A DNA stretch of 64,000 nucleotides from Saprospiraceae bacterium (GCA_016717145.1 JADKGD010000008.1:223066-287065); one strand, 5' to 3'. Numbered from the stretch's first letter, positions 1 to 9,700 are shown. The notes: a model not told the origin generated them from the letters alone. Made by a program: numbers and translations.

Positions 1-759
1 ATACATATCAGAGCTTGGATTGTCACTATGATCTCTAACAACATTTCACCTCATTCTGTAAACAGAAAGGTTTCCGGGCTTAGAACATTTTATAAATGGC
101 TGCTAAAAAAGAATCTTGTTGTCACTAATCCGATGATCAAAATAACCACCCTTAAAAAATCAAAACGATTGCCGGTTACAGTGCAGGATGTTAATATTGG
201 TAGGTTATTGGAAAAGGAACTTTGCCATGAAGACCAGAATACCTACACAACAGCGAGAGATACATTTATTATTGAACTCTTTTACAACACCGGTATGCGG
301 CGAGCAGAGTTAGTAAGTCTGAAGTGCAGTGATATTAATTTGAATAGGAAAGAACTCAGAGTTTTGGGTAAAGGAAATAAAGTGCGCAGTATTCCTATGA
401 CAGATGCTTTGGTTGATTCGTTATTAATTTACCTGAAAGAAAGGTCATTACTCGAAAGTGTGGTTGATATGGATTGGCTTATTCTGACGTCCGGAGGAAA
501 AAAGATATACCCTCGGCTTGTTCATAGTATTGTAAATAGAAAATTAGCATCAATAACCTCATTGACCAAAAAAAGTCCACATGTACTAAGACATTCTTTT
601 GCTACCCATATGTTGGATAGAGGTGCTGATTTAAATGCAATTAAAGAATTGTTGGGGCATTCAAGTTTGGCTGCAACACAGATTTATACCCATAATAGTA
701 TTGCAAAATTAAAAGATGTGTACAACAAAGCACACCCAAGATCGGTTGATGAAAATTAA
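1..759 (+). CDS. xerC: Tyrosine recombinase, XerC/XerD type (5' end outside window)
   Basis: DNA strand-exchange enzyme of the tyrosine recombinase family; the XerC/XerD type resolves chromosome dimers. The frame is open from base 1, and residues before the first ATG (position 28) already match the SAM-like N-terminal domain, so the gene starts upstream of the window. The catalytic set is visible: the first Arg in NTGMRRAEL, a Lys in the beta-hairpin GKGNKVR, the HVLRHSFATH box, the LLGHSS box, and the Tyr nucleophile in TQIYTH. It ends about 100 bp before hpf, an arrangement common in Bacteroidota. No phage genes are nearby, so a housekeeping Xer protein is favoured over a mobile integrase. 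XerC and XerD cannot be told apart here. Confidence 0.88.
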   Translation: MHIRAWIVTMISNNISPHSVNRKVSGLRTFYKWLLKKNLVVTNPMIKITTLKKSKRLPVTVQDVNIGRLLEKELCHEDQNTYTTARDTFIIELFYNTGMRRAELVSLKCSDINLNRKELRVLGKGNKVRSIPMTDALVDSLLIYLKERSLLESVVDMDWLILTSGGKKIYPRLVHSIVNRKLASITSLTKKSPHVLRHSFATHMLDRGADLNAIKELLGHSSLAATQIYTHNSIAKLKDVYNKAHPRSVDEN

Positions 760-856
760 TAACTAAAAATCAACAAATTCTTTGTATTTTGGTTACTTAA
801 ATTATCAGTTTAATATGAATTTCGAAATATTTTTTCACCAAATAAATTTTTGAAGA

Positions 857-1159
857 ATGCAAATAACGTTTCAGGCTGTACATTTCACAGCAGATCAAAA
901 GTTGAAGGATTATATTAGTGATAAGCTTCAAAAACTTGTAAAATTTTATCCTAAAATAATACAGGCGACAGTTTATTTAAAATTAGAAAACTCCGGACAA
1001 GTTAGGGACAAAGTAATAGAAGTCAAAATGAACATTCCCGGGCATACCTTAATTTCAACAAATTCAGATAAATCTTTTGAAGCTTCATTTGATGATTCTT
1101 TGGAAAATATTAAACGGCAACTTAAAAAAGCGCACGATAAGGAAGTTGCTTCAAGGTAG
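857..1159 (+). CDS. hpf: Ribosome hibernation promoting factor (short HPF / RaiA family)
   Basis: Ribosome-associated stress protein that occupies the decoding channel of idle 70S ribosomes. At 100 residues it is the short form, without the C-terminal dimerisation domain of long HPF. The beta-alpha-beta-beta-beta-alpha pattern fits: an MQITFQAVHFTAD start, the helix KLKDYISDKLQKLVKFY, then the strands around ATVYLKLEN and DKVIEVKMNIPG, and a basic C-terminal helix (IKRQLKKAHDKE). It sits between the Xer-type recombinase and the tRNA-tuf cluster and is followed by a strong terminator at 1192-1225, so it is transcribed separately from tuf. Confidence 0.93.
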   Translation: MQITFQAVHFTADQKLKDYISDKLQKLVKFYPKIIQATVYLKLENSGQVRDKVIEVKMNIPGHTLISTNSDKSFEASFDDSLENIKRQLKKAHDKEVASR

Positions 1160-1191
1160 CAGATTTTATTAAATATTTATTAAATCAGGAG

Positions 1192-1225
1192 AGAGTGATA
1201 AAAATCGATTTATCACTCTTTTTTT
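1192..1225 (+). terminator. Rho-independent terminator after hpf
   Basis: An 11-bp perfect stem (AGAGTGATAAA paired with TTTATCACTCT) with a 6-nt loop, running straight into seven T residues. It separates hpf from the tRNA operon. Confidence 0.9.
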
Positions 1226-1522
1226 ATACTTTTTTCATTAAATTCGGATAAAAACTCTGGATAATCAAAAATAAATTCCAACACCAGGTTGAAGGGCACA
1301 TCACAAATTTAATGTATAACTATATTATTGGGATAATCATAGTGATTTATATATATAATTTTAAGCAATGTATTATATACCAAATGTAATCAAAATAGCC
1401 TTAGTATTATGACTAATATCTGAACACAGTTTGATTAAGTATCAATCTTTTGAATGATTACTACATGAAGAAAATAATTTATATTTTTTTTAAATAAAGT
1501 TTTTTTATATACTAGAAAAACA
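1226..1522. other. AT-rich intergenic stretch, no gene seen
   Basis: About 300 bp of very AT-rich sequence between the hpf terminator and the tRNA promoter. No convincing reading frame, RNA gene or repeat was found; it probably holds only upstream promoter sequence. Confidence 0.5.
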
Positions 1523-1530
1523 TACCTTTG
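1523..1530 (+). promoter_or_regulatory. Bacteroidota-type -7 element for the tRNA-tuf operon
   Basis: TACCTTTG matches the Bacteroidota sigma-ABfr -7 consensus TAnnTTTG and lies 56 bp before the first tRNA. No TTG is present at the ideal -33 distance; a T-run at 1501-1506 occupies that place. It is the only good -7 match between the hpf terminator and the tRNAs. Confidence 0.6.
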
Positions 1531-1586
1531 CATCGCTTTTGGAAAAAGATCCTTTAGTGCATTGAAAATTTGACATAAAAATAATT

Positions 1587-1660
1587 GCCAGTGTAGCTCA
1601 GTTGGCCAGAGCAGCTGATTTGTAATCAGCGGGTCGGGGGTTCGAATCCCTCCACTGGCT
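1587..1660 (+). tRNA. tRNA-Thr (anticodon TGT)
   Basis: Full cloverleaf: acceptor GCCAGTG/CACTGGC with discriminator T, D-loop TAGCTCAGTTGG, anticodon stem GCTGA/TCAGC with loop TTTGTAA (anticodon 1621-1623), and T-arm GGGGGTTCGAATCCCTC. It is the first of four clustered tRNAs before tuf. CCA is not encoded. Confidence 0.97.
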
Positions 1661-1672
1661 CCCTGTATTTAG

Positions 1673-1754
1673 GGGGACGCGCCGAAGTGGGAGAGTCGGG
1701 GCAGACTGTAAATCTGTTGTTTAGGCTGAATAGGTTCGAATCCTATCGTCCCCA
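1673..1754 (+). tRNA. tRNA-Tyr (anticodon GTA)
   Basis: Class II tRNA with a long variable arm. Acceptor GGGGACG pairs with CGTCCCC, discriminator A. The anticodon loop CTGTAAA within stem CAGA/TCTG gives GTA. The T-arm contains GGTTCGAATCC. Second member of the Thr-Tyr-Gly-Thr cluster. Confidence 0.97.
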
Positions 1755-1780
1755 CTCTTTATAGTTGTTTTTGTGAATTT

Positions 1781-1853
1781 GCGGAAGTAGCTCAGTTGGT
1801 AGAGCATCAGCCTTCCAAGCTGAGGGTCGCGAGTTCGAGTCTCGTCTTCCGCT
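1781..1853 (+). tRNA. tRNA-Gly (anticodon TCC)
   Basis: Acceptor GCGGAAG pairs with CTTCCGC, discriminator T. Anticodon stem TCAGC/GCTGA encloses loop CTTCCAA, giving TCC. The T-arm has GAGTTCGAGTC. Third tRNA of the cluster. Confidence 0.97.
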
Positions 1854-1894
1854 CCAAGTTTTTAATACCCGGAGCTCAGATGGATGAGATATTG

Positions 1895-1966
<72 letters not shown>

Positions 1967-2024
1967 CAGTTTTATTGTATATCATTTATTAATCAATATT
2001 TAAAGTCCAGAAAAATTTTAACTG

Positions 2025-3221
2025 ATGGCTAAATCAACATTTGTAAGAACCAAACCACACGTAAACATCGGAACGATTGGTCACGTTGACCATGGTAAGA
2101 CAACGCTTACTGCAGCAATTACTTACGTGCTTTCAGAAAAAGGCTTCGCAGAAAAGAAGTCTTATGACTCTATCGATGCCGCTCCTGAAGAAAAGGAAAG
2201 AGGTATCACTATCAACACTGCACACGTAGAGTATGAAACCGAGAAAAGGCACTACGCTCACGTAGATTGTCCAGGTCACGCCGATTATGTTAAAAACATG
2301 GTAACAGGTGCTGCCCAAATGGATGGAGCTATTTTAGTTTGTGCTGCTACTGACGGCCCAATGCCACAAACCAGAGAACATATCCTTCTTGCTAAGCAGG
2401 TTGGTGTTCCTAAGGTTGTAGTTTTCATGAATAAAGTGGATCTTGTTGACGATCCTGAGATGTTAGAACTTGTCGAAATGGAATTAAGAGAACTTCTTGA
2501 TGCCTATGAATTTGACGGTGATAATGCAGCGATTGTACAAGGATCAGCACTAAAGGCTCTTGAAGGAGATCCTGCAGCTAAACAAAAGATTCTTGATCTT
2601 ATGCAAGCTGTGGATGATAATATTCCAGAGCCTGTAAGAGAGGTTGACAAACCATTCCTTATGCCTATAGAAGATGTATTTTCTATTACAGGTAGAGGTA
2701 CAGTTGCAACCGGTAGAATTGAAAGAGGTGTAATCAATACAGGAGAATCTGTAGAAATCATTGGTATGCAGAAACTTGGTGATAAGCCATTAACTTCAAC
2801 TGTAACCGGTGTAGAAATGTTCAGAAAGATTCTTGAAAGAGGAGAGGCAGGTGATAATGCAGGCATTCTTCTTAGAGGTATTGATAAGGAAGCGATTAGA
2901 AGAGGAATGGTTATCGTTAAGCCTGGATCGGTGAAACCGCATGCACACTTTAAGTGTGAAATTTACGTACTTGGTAAAGATGAAGGTGGAAGACATACAC
3001 CATTCTTTAATGGTTACAGACCTCAGTTTTATTTCAGAACAACTGATGTAACGGGCGATGTTAAATTACCGGATGGAGTTGAGATGGTTATGCCAGGAGA
3101 TAACGTTTCACTTGAAGTGAAATTATTGAGTCCGATTGCAATGGAGAAAGGTCTTCGTTTTGCGATCAGAGAAGGTGGTAGAACAGTTGGAGCTGGTCAG
3201 GTAACTGAAATTATCTCTTAG
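2025..3221 (+). CDS. tuf: Translation elongation factor Tu
   Basis: GTPase that delivers aminoacyl-tRNA to the ribosomal A site. The 398 residues carry all G-domain motifs: GHVDHGKT (residues 19-26), DCPGHADY (switch II), NKVD and a GSALKAL region, followed by the domain II sequence GRGTVATGRIERG and domain III with KPHAHFKCEIYVL. No truncation. It is co-directional with the four upstream tRNAs and ends in its own terminator, so tRNA-tuf looks like one transcript. Codon use is smoother than in neighbouring genes, as expected for a highly expressed gene. Confidence 0.98.
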   Translation: MAKSTFVRTKPHVNIGTIGHVDHGKTTLTAAITYVLSEKGFAEKKSYDSIDAAPEEKERGITINTAHVEYETEKRHYAHVDCPGHADYVKNMVTGAAQMDGAILVCAATDGPMPQTREHILLAKQVGVPKVVVFMNKVDLVDDPEMLELVEMELRELLDAYEFDGDNAAIVQGSALKALEGDPAAKQKILDLMQAVDDNIPEPVREVDKPFLMPIEDVFSITGRGTVATGRIERGVINTGESVEIIGMQKLGDKPLTSTVTGVEMFRKILERGEAGDNAGILLRGIDKEAIRRGMVIVKPGSVKPHAHFKCEIYVLGKDEGGRHTPFFNGYRPQFYFRTTDVTGDVKLPDGVEMVMPGDNVSLEVKLLSPIAMEKGLRFAIREGGRTVGAGQVTEIIS

Positions 3222-3250
3222 ATTTAGAAGTTAAGTTTTGTAATATATTG

Positions 3251-3291
3251 AAAAATTAAGTACTTTAATAAGTGCTTAATTTTTCATTTTT
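3251..3291 (+). terminator. Rho-independent terminator after tuf
   Basis: A 15-bp stem (AAAAATTAAGTACTT with AAGTGCTTAATTTTT, one G-T wobble) around a TAAT loop, followed by CATTTTT. It closes the tRNA-tuf transcript before tRNA-Trp. Confidence 0.75.
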
Positions 3292-3327
3292 AACAAATTT
3301 TTACTTTGTTTATAATTTTAAGTGAAT

Positions 3328-3400
3328 AGGGGAGTAGCTCAATTGGTAGAGTGGCGGTCTCCAAAACCGTAGGTTGCAGGTTCGAGACCTGTCTCCCCTG
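3328..3400 (+). tRNA. tRNA-Trp (anticodon CCA)
   Basis: Acceptor AGGGGAG pairs with CTCCCCT, discriminator G. The anticodon loop CTCCAAA in stem CGGT/ACCG gives CCA. The T-arm has GGTTCGAGACC. It sits directly before secE, the usual bacterial order tRNA-Trp-secE-nusG. Confidence 0.97.
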
Positions 3401-3452
3401 CAAATATTAATTAATGTTTTCTGAGTATTTCAGAAATTAAATTTTTTTAGTA

Positions 3453-3641
3453 ATGGAGAATATCAGACTATACCTTAGAGAGAGTTATGATGAACTTATC
3501 AACCATGTTACATGGCCAACTTGGGATGAGCTTCTGAGCAGTGGGAAATTAGTAGTGGTAGGCACGATTATTTTGTCACTTTTAATTTTTGCTTTTGATT
3601 TTATTTCCAATAATGCTTTGAAAGCATTGTATAATTTATAA
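3453..3641 (+). CDS. secE: Preprotein translocase subunit SecE
   Basis: Small membrane subunit that clamps SecY in the protein-translocation channel. At 62 residues it is the minimal single-span form. The amphipathic helix LRESYDELINHVTWPTWDEL precedes one membrane segment (about residues 33-52, VVVGTIILSLLIFAFDFI); the WPTWDEL motif is characteristic. It lies 21 bp before nusG and 52 bp after tRNA-Trp. Confidence 0.95.
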   Translation: MENIRLYLRESYDELINHVTWPTWDELLSSGKLVVVGTIILSLLIFAFDFISNNALKALYNL

Positions 3642-3662
3642 GTAAATTTTAAATTAAGCAAA

Positions 3663-4211
3663 ATGTCTGAAGATAAAAAGTGGTACTCGTTGAGAGTGGT
3701 AAGTGGTAAAGAAAAGAGTATTAAAGAAAGAATTGAGCTTGAAATTCAACGTAACAAATGGGAAGACATAGTTACGCAGGTTCTGGTACCTTCAGAGAAA
3801 GTGTATAAAATAAGAAATGGTAAAAAGGTAATACTTGAGCGTAATATCTTACCAGGTTATATTCTTGTAGAAGCTTTGCATTCCAAATTTTCGGGAGAAA
3901 TAGTCCAGACAATTTCAAATGTTGCAAATGTGATTCATTTTTTAGGCAAAACACACCCGATTCCTATGTCCCAAACTGAGGCCAACAGAATGCTGGGTAA
4001 GGTCGATGATTCACAGGAAGTTTCTGCAGCAATGATTGAACCATTTCTTATTGGGGAAACCATAAAAATTATTGATGGGCCTTTCAATGACTTTATCGGT
4101 GATGTCAAAGAAGTGAATGAGGACAAAAAGAAATTAAAGGTAATTGTTAAAATATTTGGTCGTGGTACTGAAGTGGAATTGAACTACATGCAGGTAGAAA
4201 AACAATCATAA
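3663..4211 (+). CDS. nusG: Transcription termination/antitermination factor NusG
   Basis: RNA polymerase-binding factor that modulates pausing and couples polymerase to Rho and the ribosome. The N-terminal NGN domain is recognisable from KWYSLRVVSGKE through ILPGYILVEA (residues about 5-70). The C-terminal KOW domain holds GETIKIIDGPFNDFIGDV and KIFGRGTEVELNY. The 182-residue length is normal. It is part of the secE-nusG-rplKAJL-rpoBC run, 77 bp before rplK. Confidence 0.97.
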   Translation: MSEDKKWYSLRVVSGKEKSIKERIELEIQRNKWEDIVTQVLVPSEKVYKIRNGKKVILERNILPGYILVEALHSKFSGEIVQTISNVANVIHFLGKTHPIPMSQTEANRMLGKVDDSQEVSAAMIEPFLIGETIKIIDGPFNDFIGDVKEVNEDKKKLKVIVKIFGRGTEVELNYMQVEKQS

Positions 4212-4221
4212 AATAGAAATT

Positions 4222-4255
4222 GACTTTAGATCAAATTTGATGCTTCCCTAAAGTC
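4222..4255 (+). promoter_or_regulatory. Hairpin in the nusG-rplK spacer
   Basis: GACTTTAG pairs perfectly with CTAAAGTC across an 18-nt loop, in the 77-bp leader of rplK. No T-run follows, so it is not a terminator. In E. coli the rplK leader binds ribosomal protein L1 for autoregulation; a similar role here is only an inference from position. Confidence 0.35.
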
Positions 4256-4288
4256 TTAGTATTAATATTTAATAAAGCAGAAAATAAA

Positions 4289-4756
4289 ATGGCAAAAGAA
4301 ATTCAAACATATGTAAAGCTTCAGGTCAAAGGTGGTCAGGCAAACCCTGCGCCACCCGTAGGTCCAACATTGGGCTCTAAAGGCTTGAATATCATGGAAT
4401 TCTGTAAAAGATTTAATGCAGAGACTCAAGATTCTATAGGTAAGATTTTACCTGTATTGATAACTGTTTATAAAGATAAATCTTTTGACTTCCTGATTAA
4501 AACGCCTCCTGCTGCTATACAGCTAATGGAGATAACAAAGTTAAAAAGTGGATCTGCTCAGCCAAATCGTAATAAAGTTGGTTCGGTAACTTGGGATCAG
4601 GTAAGAGGAATAGCTGAAAATAAAATGAAAGATCTTAATGCATTTACAGTTGAATCAGCTATGAAAATGATAGCTGGAACGGCAAGAAGTATGGGCATTA
4701 CTATTTCAGGCGAAGCGCCATGGGGAAACCCGGTAGCTGTAGCCGAAGATAATTAA
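4289..4756 (+). CDS. rplK: 50S ribosomal protein L11
   Basis: Builds the GTPase-associated centre on 23S rRNA. The N-terminal domain has KLQVKGGQANPAPPVGPTLG with the proline pair contacted by thiopeptides, and the RNA-binding C-terminal domain ends in GTARSMGI. At 155 residues it is longer than the usual 141-147; the extra residues form a tail, GEAPWGNPVAVAEDN. It is followed 66 bp later by rplA. Confidence 0.97.
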   Translation: MAKEIQTYVKLQVKGGQANPAPPVGPTLGSKGLNIMEFCKRFNAETQDSIGKILPVLITVYKDKSFDFLIKTPPAAIQLMEITKLKSGSAQPNRNKVGSVTWDQVRGIAENKMKDLNAFTVESAMKMIAGTARSMGITISGEAPWGNPVAVAEDN

Positions 4757-4822
4757 ATTATTTTTTAATCTGGTAAGGGAGTTATTACTTGATAATAACG
4801 CTAGTACCTTAAATTTTTTAAC

Positions 4823-5515
4823 ATGGCAAAAGTAAGTAAAAAGAGGCAAGCAGTCAATGCCAAAGTTGACTCTACCAAATTTTATGCTTTAAGAGAAGCA
4901 TTATCTTTGGTTAAGGAAATTAATACTACAAAATTTGATGCATCTGTAGATTTACATGTAAGATTGGGTGTCGATCCAAGAAAGGCAGATCAGGCAATCA
5001 GAGGTACTGTTACTTTACCTCATGGTACCGGTAAAGTTAAAAGAGTGCTCGTATTGTGTACTCCGGATAAAGAAAGTGAAGCTAAAGATGCAGGTGCGGA
5101 TTATGTTGGTCTGGATGAATATATCACAAAGATTGGACAAGGCTGGACTGATGTTGACGTTATTATCGCTATGCCTAGTGTCATGGCCAAAGTAGGTCAG
5201 GTAGGTAGGATATTAGGACCTCGAGGTTTAATGCCAAATCCCAAGACAGGAACTGTTACATTAAATGTTGGCGCTGCTGTCGAAGATATTAAAAAGGGTA
5301 AAATTTCATTCAGAGTCGATAAGTACGGTATCATACATTCACCAATAGGCAGGGTTTCATTTACACCTGAAAAGTTGACTGAAAATGCTATTGAATTAAT
5401 AAGTACATTAGAAAAGATGAAACCATCAACAGCTAAAGGTATTTATATGAAATCAATTAGTGTAGCCAGTACAATGAGTCCAGGTCTTGCTATTGACACC
5501 AAAACCATTAAATAA
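4823..5515 (+). CDS. rplA: 50S ribosomal protein L1
   Basis: L1-stalk protein involved in E-site tRNA release and a likely translational repressor of the rplK-rplA mRNA. The 230 residues contain the family signature region VGQVGRILGPRGLMPNPK and the early motif SVDLHVRLGVDPRKADQ. Length and ends are normal. It is only 18 bp from rplJ, so there is no room for a separate L10 leader of the E. coli kind. Confidence 0.97.
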   Translation: MAKVSKKRQAVNAKVDSTKFYALREALSLVKEINTTKFDASVDLHVRLGVDPRKADQAIRGTVTLPHGTGKVKRVLVLCTPDKESEAKDAGADYVGLDEYITKIGQGWTDVDVIIAMPSVMAKVGQVGRILGPRGLMPNPKTGTVTLNVGAAVEDIKKGKISFRVDKYGIIHSPIGRVSFTPEKLTENAIELISTLEKMKPSTAKGIYMKSISVASTMSPGLAIDTKTIK

Positions 5516-5533
5516 ACCCATAAATAAAAAGAA

Positions 5534-6055
5534 ATGACACGTACAGATAAAGGTTTATTACTTGAAGAATTAAAAGGAAAGTTTGAAAATGCATCATACT
5601 TTTATGTGACAGATGCCTCTTCTCTAACTGTAGCTAAAATCAATCAGCTAAGAAGAACTTGTTTTTCAAAAGGCGTTGAAGTAAGAACAGTTAAAAATGC
5701 TTTAGCCATTAAAGCGATGGATCAACTTCCCGAAGCAAAAAATTTCAAAGGTATTTTTGACGCATTCAAAGGACAAAGTACCATTTTGTTTTCTGCAGAT
5801 GGCAAACTTCCAGCTTCCATTATAAAAGAATTTAGAGGGAAAGATTCTAAGCCAGTGCTTAAAGCAGCTTATATTGATTCTGATATATTTTTTGGTGACG
5901 ATCAACTGGATACGCTGATTAAATTGAAAACTAAAAATGAATTGATTGGTGATGTAATATTTATGTTACAATCTCCAGCTCAAAATGTTATTAGTGCGCT
6001 TAAATCAGGGGGATCAACAATCGCAGGTTTATTAAAGACATTAGAAGAAAGATAA
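5534..6055 (+). CDS. rplJ: 50S ribosomal protein L10
   Basis: Stalk-base protein that anchors L7/L12 dimers. The 173 residues start MTRTDKGLLLEELKGKF and contain the family's VRTVKNALAIKAM segment; the C-terminal helix (LKSGGSTIAGLLKTLEE) would carry the L7/L12 dimers. It lies 18 bp after rplA and 99 bp before rplL. Confidence 0.96.
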   Translation: MTRTDKGLLLEELKGKFENASYFYVTDASSLTVAKINQLRRTCFSKGVEVRTVKNALAIKAMDQLPEAKNFKGIFDAFKGQSTILFSADGKLPASIIKEFRGKDSKPVLKAAYIDSDIFFGDDQLDTLIKLKTKNELIGDVIFMLQSPAQNVISALKSGGSTIAGLLKTLEER

Positions 6056-6154
6056 TCTATTATATTAATCCCTAAAGAGGGCATCTAAATGTTACGTTAT
6101 AGCTTCCAACATTAACGCAATTATTTTTTAAATTTTTTTTAAAACCATTATATC

Positions 6155-6532
6155 ATGGCAGATTTAAAAGCATTCGCAGAGAAACTAGTTAATCTAACTG
6201 TAAAAGAAGTAAGTGAACTAGCACAAATTTTGAAAGATGAGTATGGCATCGAACCAGCAGCAGCAGCAGTAGCAGTAGCAGCTGGGCCAGCAGCAGCAGT
6301 AGCAGATGCTCCGGCTGAAAAAACTGAATTTGATGTACATTTAACTTCAGCAGGTGCCAACAAACTAGCTATCGTAAAAGAAGTTAAGACGCTTCTGAAC
6401 CTTGGCTTAAAAGAAGCTAAAGACCTTGTAGATGCGGCACCATCGCTACTTAAAGCAGGTGCAACAAAAGCAGAAGCAGAAGCAATTAAAGCGACATTGG
6501 ACGGAGCAGGTGCAACTGTTGAATTGAAGTAA
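6155..6532 (+). CDS. rplL: 50S ribosomal protein L7/L12
   Basis: Multicopy stalk protein that recruits translation factors. The 125 residues show an N-terminal dimerisation domain (ADLKAFAEKLVNLTVKEVSE), an Ala-rich hinge at about residues 37-55 encoded by tandem GCA/GTA codons, and the C-terminal domain with KLAIVKEVK, LGLKEAKDLVD and the terminal GAGATVELK. Normal length, followed by the hairpin spacer before rpoB. Confidence 0.97.
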   Translation: MADLKAFAEKLVNLTVKEVSELAQILKDEYGIEPAAAAVAVAAGPAAAVADAPAEKTEFDVHLTSAGANKLAIVKEVKTLLNLGLKEAKDLVDAAPSLLKAGATKAEAEAIKATLDGAGATVELK

Positions 6533-6591
6533 TTTGACAATATTTTGAAGGACTTAATTTCAGAAGTTAAGTCTGAAAAAAAATGATATCT

Positions 6592-6645
6592 GGCTTAACT
6601 GACCTTTTGGTTGGTTAAGCCTGTTGTCATTAATCTTTTTTTTTT
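6592..6645 (+). promoter_or_regulatory. Hairpin and T-run in the rplL-rpoB spacer (possible attenuator)
   Basis: GGCTTAAC pairs with GTTAAGCC (6592-6599 with 6614-6621), with an inner ACC/GGT pairing. Ten T residues follow at 6636-6645, but 14 nt downstream of the stem, which is too far for a clean intrinsic terminator. In many bacteria this spacer holds an attenuator or RNase III site that lowers rpoBC expression; that role is inferred. Confidence 0.45.
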
Positions 6646-6705
6646 GAACAATTCTATGAGTTTTGTTCTTTATTTATCGAATTACGCTAAAAAAATATCA
6701 AAAGT

Positions 6706-9700
6706 ATGACATCAAACGGAGTAGCAACCGCAGCCGGAAATAGTAGAGTCAACTTCGGCAAAATTAAATTAGCAAATCAATACCCTGACTTACTGGAAAT
6801 TCAGATTAAATCTTTCCAAGAATTTTTTCAATTAGAAACTACTCCTGAAAATAGAGGTAATGAAGGTTTATACCGGGTTTTTCAGGAAAATTTCCCTATT
6901 TCAGACGCCAGGAGCATATTTGTTTTAGAATTCTTAGATTATTTTATTGATCCTCCAAGATATACTATTGAAGAATGTATGCAAAGGGGATTGACTTACA
7001 GCGTACCACTCAAAGCTAAGCTAAGACTTTCTTGTAATGATGAGGAGCACGTTGATTTCCAAACTATTGTTCAGGATGTATTCCTGGGAAATATTCCTTA
7101 TATGACAAATAAGGGTACATTTATGATAAATGGAGCCCAAAGAGTAGTAGTTTCTCAATTACACAGATCACCGGGCGTATTTTTTAGCCAGACTTTTCAC
7201 CCTAATGGTACTAAAATATTTTCAGCTAGAGTAATTCCTTTTAAAGGCGCCTGGATGGAATTTGCAACCGATATCAACTCTGTAATGTATGCTTACATTG
7301 ACAGAAAAAAGAAATTTCCTGTTACCACATTGCTTAGGGCAATTGGTTTTGATTCAGATAGAGATATTTTGAATCTTTTTGATCTTGCTGAAGAAATAAC
7401 AACAGACAAACAATCTTTAAAAGGTGCTATAGGTAGGAAACTTGCTGCAAGGGTTCTTCGCAAATGGACAGAAGATTTTGTAGATGAAGATACAGGAGAA
7501 GTTGTTACCATTGAAAGAAATGAAATTATTCTTGAGAGAGATGTAGTTTTGGACGAAGACAACATCGATCTGATAGCTGATGTCGACACCGATACAATAA
7601 TTCTTCAAAAGGAAAATTTAGATGAGGATTATTCAATCATTTACAATACTTTACAAAAGGATCCTTCTTCATCAGAAGTAGAGGCGGTGACTCAGATTTA
7701 TCGTCAATTAAGAGGTACTGATCCACCAGATGAGGAAACGGCAAGAGGCATTATTGATAAATTGTTTTTTTCTGATAAGAGATATAATCTTGGCGAGGTA
7801 GGAAGATATAAAATTAACCGTAAGCTTAAACTTGAGATAAGTAGAGAAACGCTTGTATTAACTAAAGAGGATATCATTTCTATAGTTAAATATTTGGTAA
7901 GCCTAGTAAATCAAAAAGCTGAATTGGATGATATTGATCATCTTGCAAATAGAAGAGTAAGAACCGTAGGCGAGCAGCTTTATGCACAGTTTGGTGTAGG
8001 TCTTGCGAGGATGACAAGGACAATAAGGGAACGAATGAATGTCAGGGACAATGAGGTATTTACGCCAATTGACTTGATAAATGCCCGAACACTTTCTTCA
8101 GTTATTAATTCTTTTTTTGGTACTAGCCAATTGTCCCAGTTTTTGGATCAGACAAATCCATTATCAGAAATTACCCATAAGAGAAGGATTTCTGCATTGG
8201 GACCAGGTGGACTTTCCAGAGAAAGAGCTGGTTTTGAAGTAAGAGATGTTCATTATTCTCACTACGGTCGTCTTTGTACGATTGAAACGCCAGAAGGACC
8301 AAATATTGGACTTATTTCTACTTTGTGTGTACATGCCAAAGTAAATAAAATGGGATTTTTGGAGACGCCATACAGAAAGGTAACCGACGGCATAGTTGAT
8401 ATGAGTGGCGATATTCTTTATCTTTCTGCAGAGGCTGAAGATTACAGAAGAATTGCCCAAGCCAATGCTCAAATAAGCGAGACAGGTGCTTTTACAACTG
8501 ATAGAATTAAATCCAGGGAACACGGAGAATTTCCGGTTTTGGCTCCAAATGAATTGGAGTATATGGATATTGCACCTAACCAAATCGTGGGAGTTTCTGC
8601 TTCCTTGATTCCTTTCCTTGAAAATGATGATGCAAACAGAGCCTTGATGGGATCGAATATGCAACGTCAGGCGCTTCCGCTTGTAAGGCCTAAATCACCT
8701 ATTGTTGGAACAGGTCTTGAAGCAAAGGTAGCTGAAGATTCCAATATGTTGATCAATGCAGAAGGTGAAGGTACTGTAGATTATGTTGATGCCAATGAAA
8801 TCGTAATTAGATATGACAGATCTGATGAAGAAATGCTTGTTTCTTTTGATGACAATATAAAAAAATACAACCTTACGAAATTTATCAGAACAAATCAAGG
8901 GTCTTGTATTAACCTGAAGCCTATTGTAAAAAAGGGCCAACGTGTTAAAAAAGGGAGTTTACTTTGTGAAGGTTATGCAACTGAAAATGGTGAACTGGCG
9001 CTTGGTCAGAATCTGATGGTAGCTTTCATGCCTTGGAAAGGATATAATTTTGAAGATGCTATTGTTCTTTCTGAAAGAGTAGTCAAAGAAGACATTTTTA
9101 CATCATTACATATTGAAAGTTATGAAATTGATGTCAGAGATACTAAGTTAGGTGAAGAAGAACTTACTAATGATATTCCAAATGTAAGTGAAGAAGCAAC
9201 AAAGGATTTGGATGAAAATGGTATCATTAGAATTGGAGCATGGGTGAAAGAAGGTGATATCCTTATAGGTAAAATTACTCCAAAAGGGGAATCAGATCCG
9301 ACACCGGAAGAAAAACTTCTTAGAGCTATTTTTGGGGATAAAGCCGGAGACGTTAAAGACGCTTCATTAAAAGCATCTCCATCCACCCAGGGTGTAATTA
9401 TTGATAAGCAGCTTTTTGCCAGAGCAAAAAAGGATAAATTCCAGAAAGTTCAGGAAAAAGAATTGCTTTCAAAGCTTGAGGATACACATGCTATAAATAT
9501 GAATGAGTTGAAGACCATCTTGGTTGATAAACTGATGACACTATTGGAGGGTAAAATTTCTGAAGGTGTTAGGAGTATTTATAACGAAGAATTAATCCCC
9601 AAAGGAGCAAAATTCACACCTAAGTCATTTAAAGAGTTGGATTATTCTCAGGTAGATTATTCAGGATGGACAAAAGAGAGTTCGAATAATGAAATGATTG

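Noticed and set aside
1..759. Integron or prophage integrase
   Set aside because: Neighbours are core genes (hpf, tuf) and no attachment site, cassette or phage gene is visible.
6148..6540. 130-codon minus-strand frame opposite rplL
   Set aside because: Fully antisense to L7/L12; its Ala/Ser-rich sequence mirrors the Ala-rich hinge codons.
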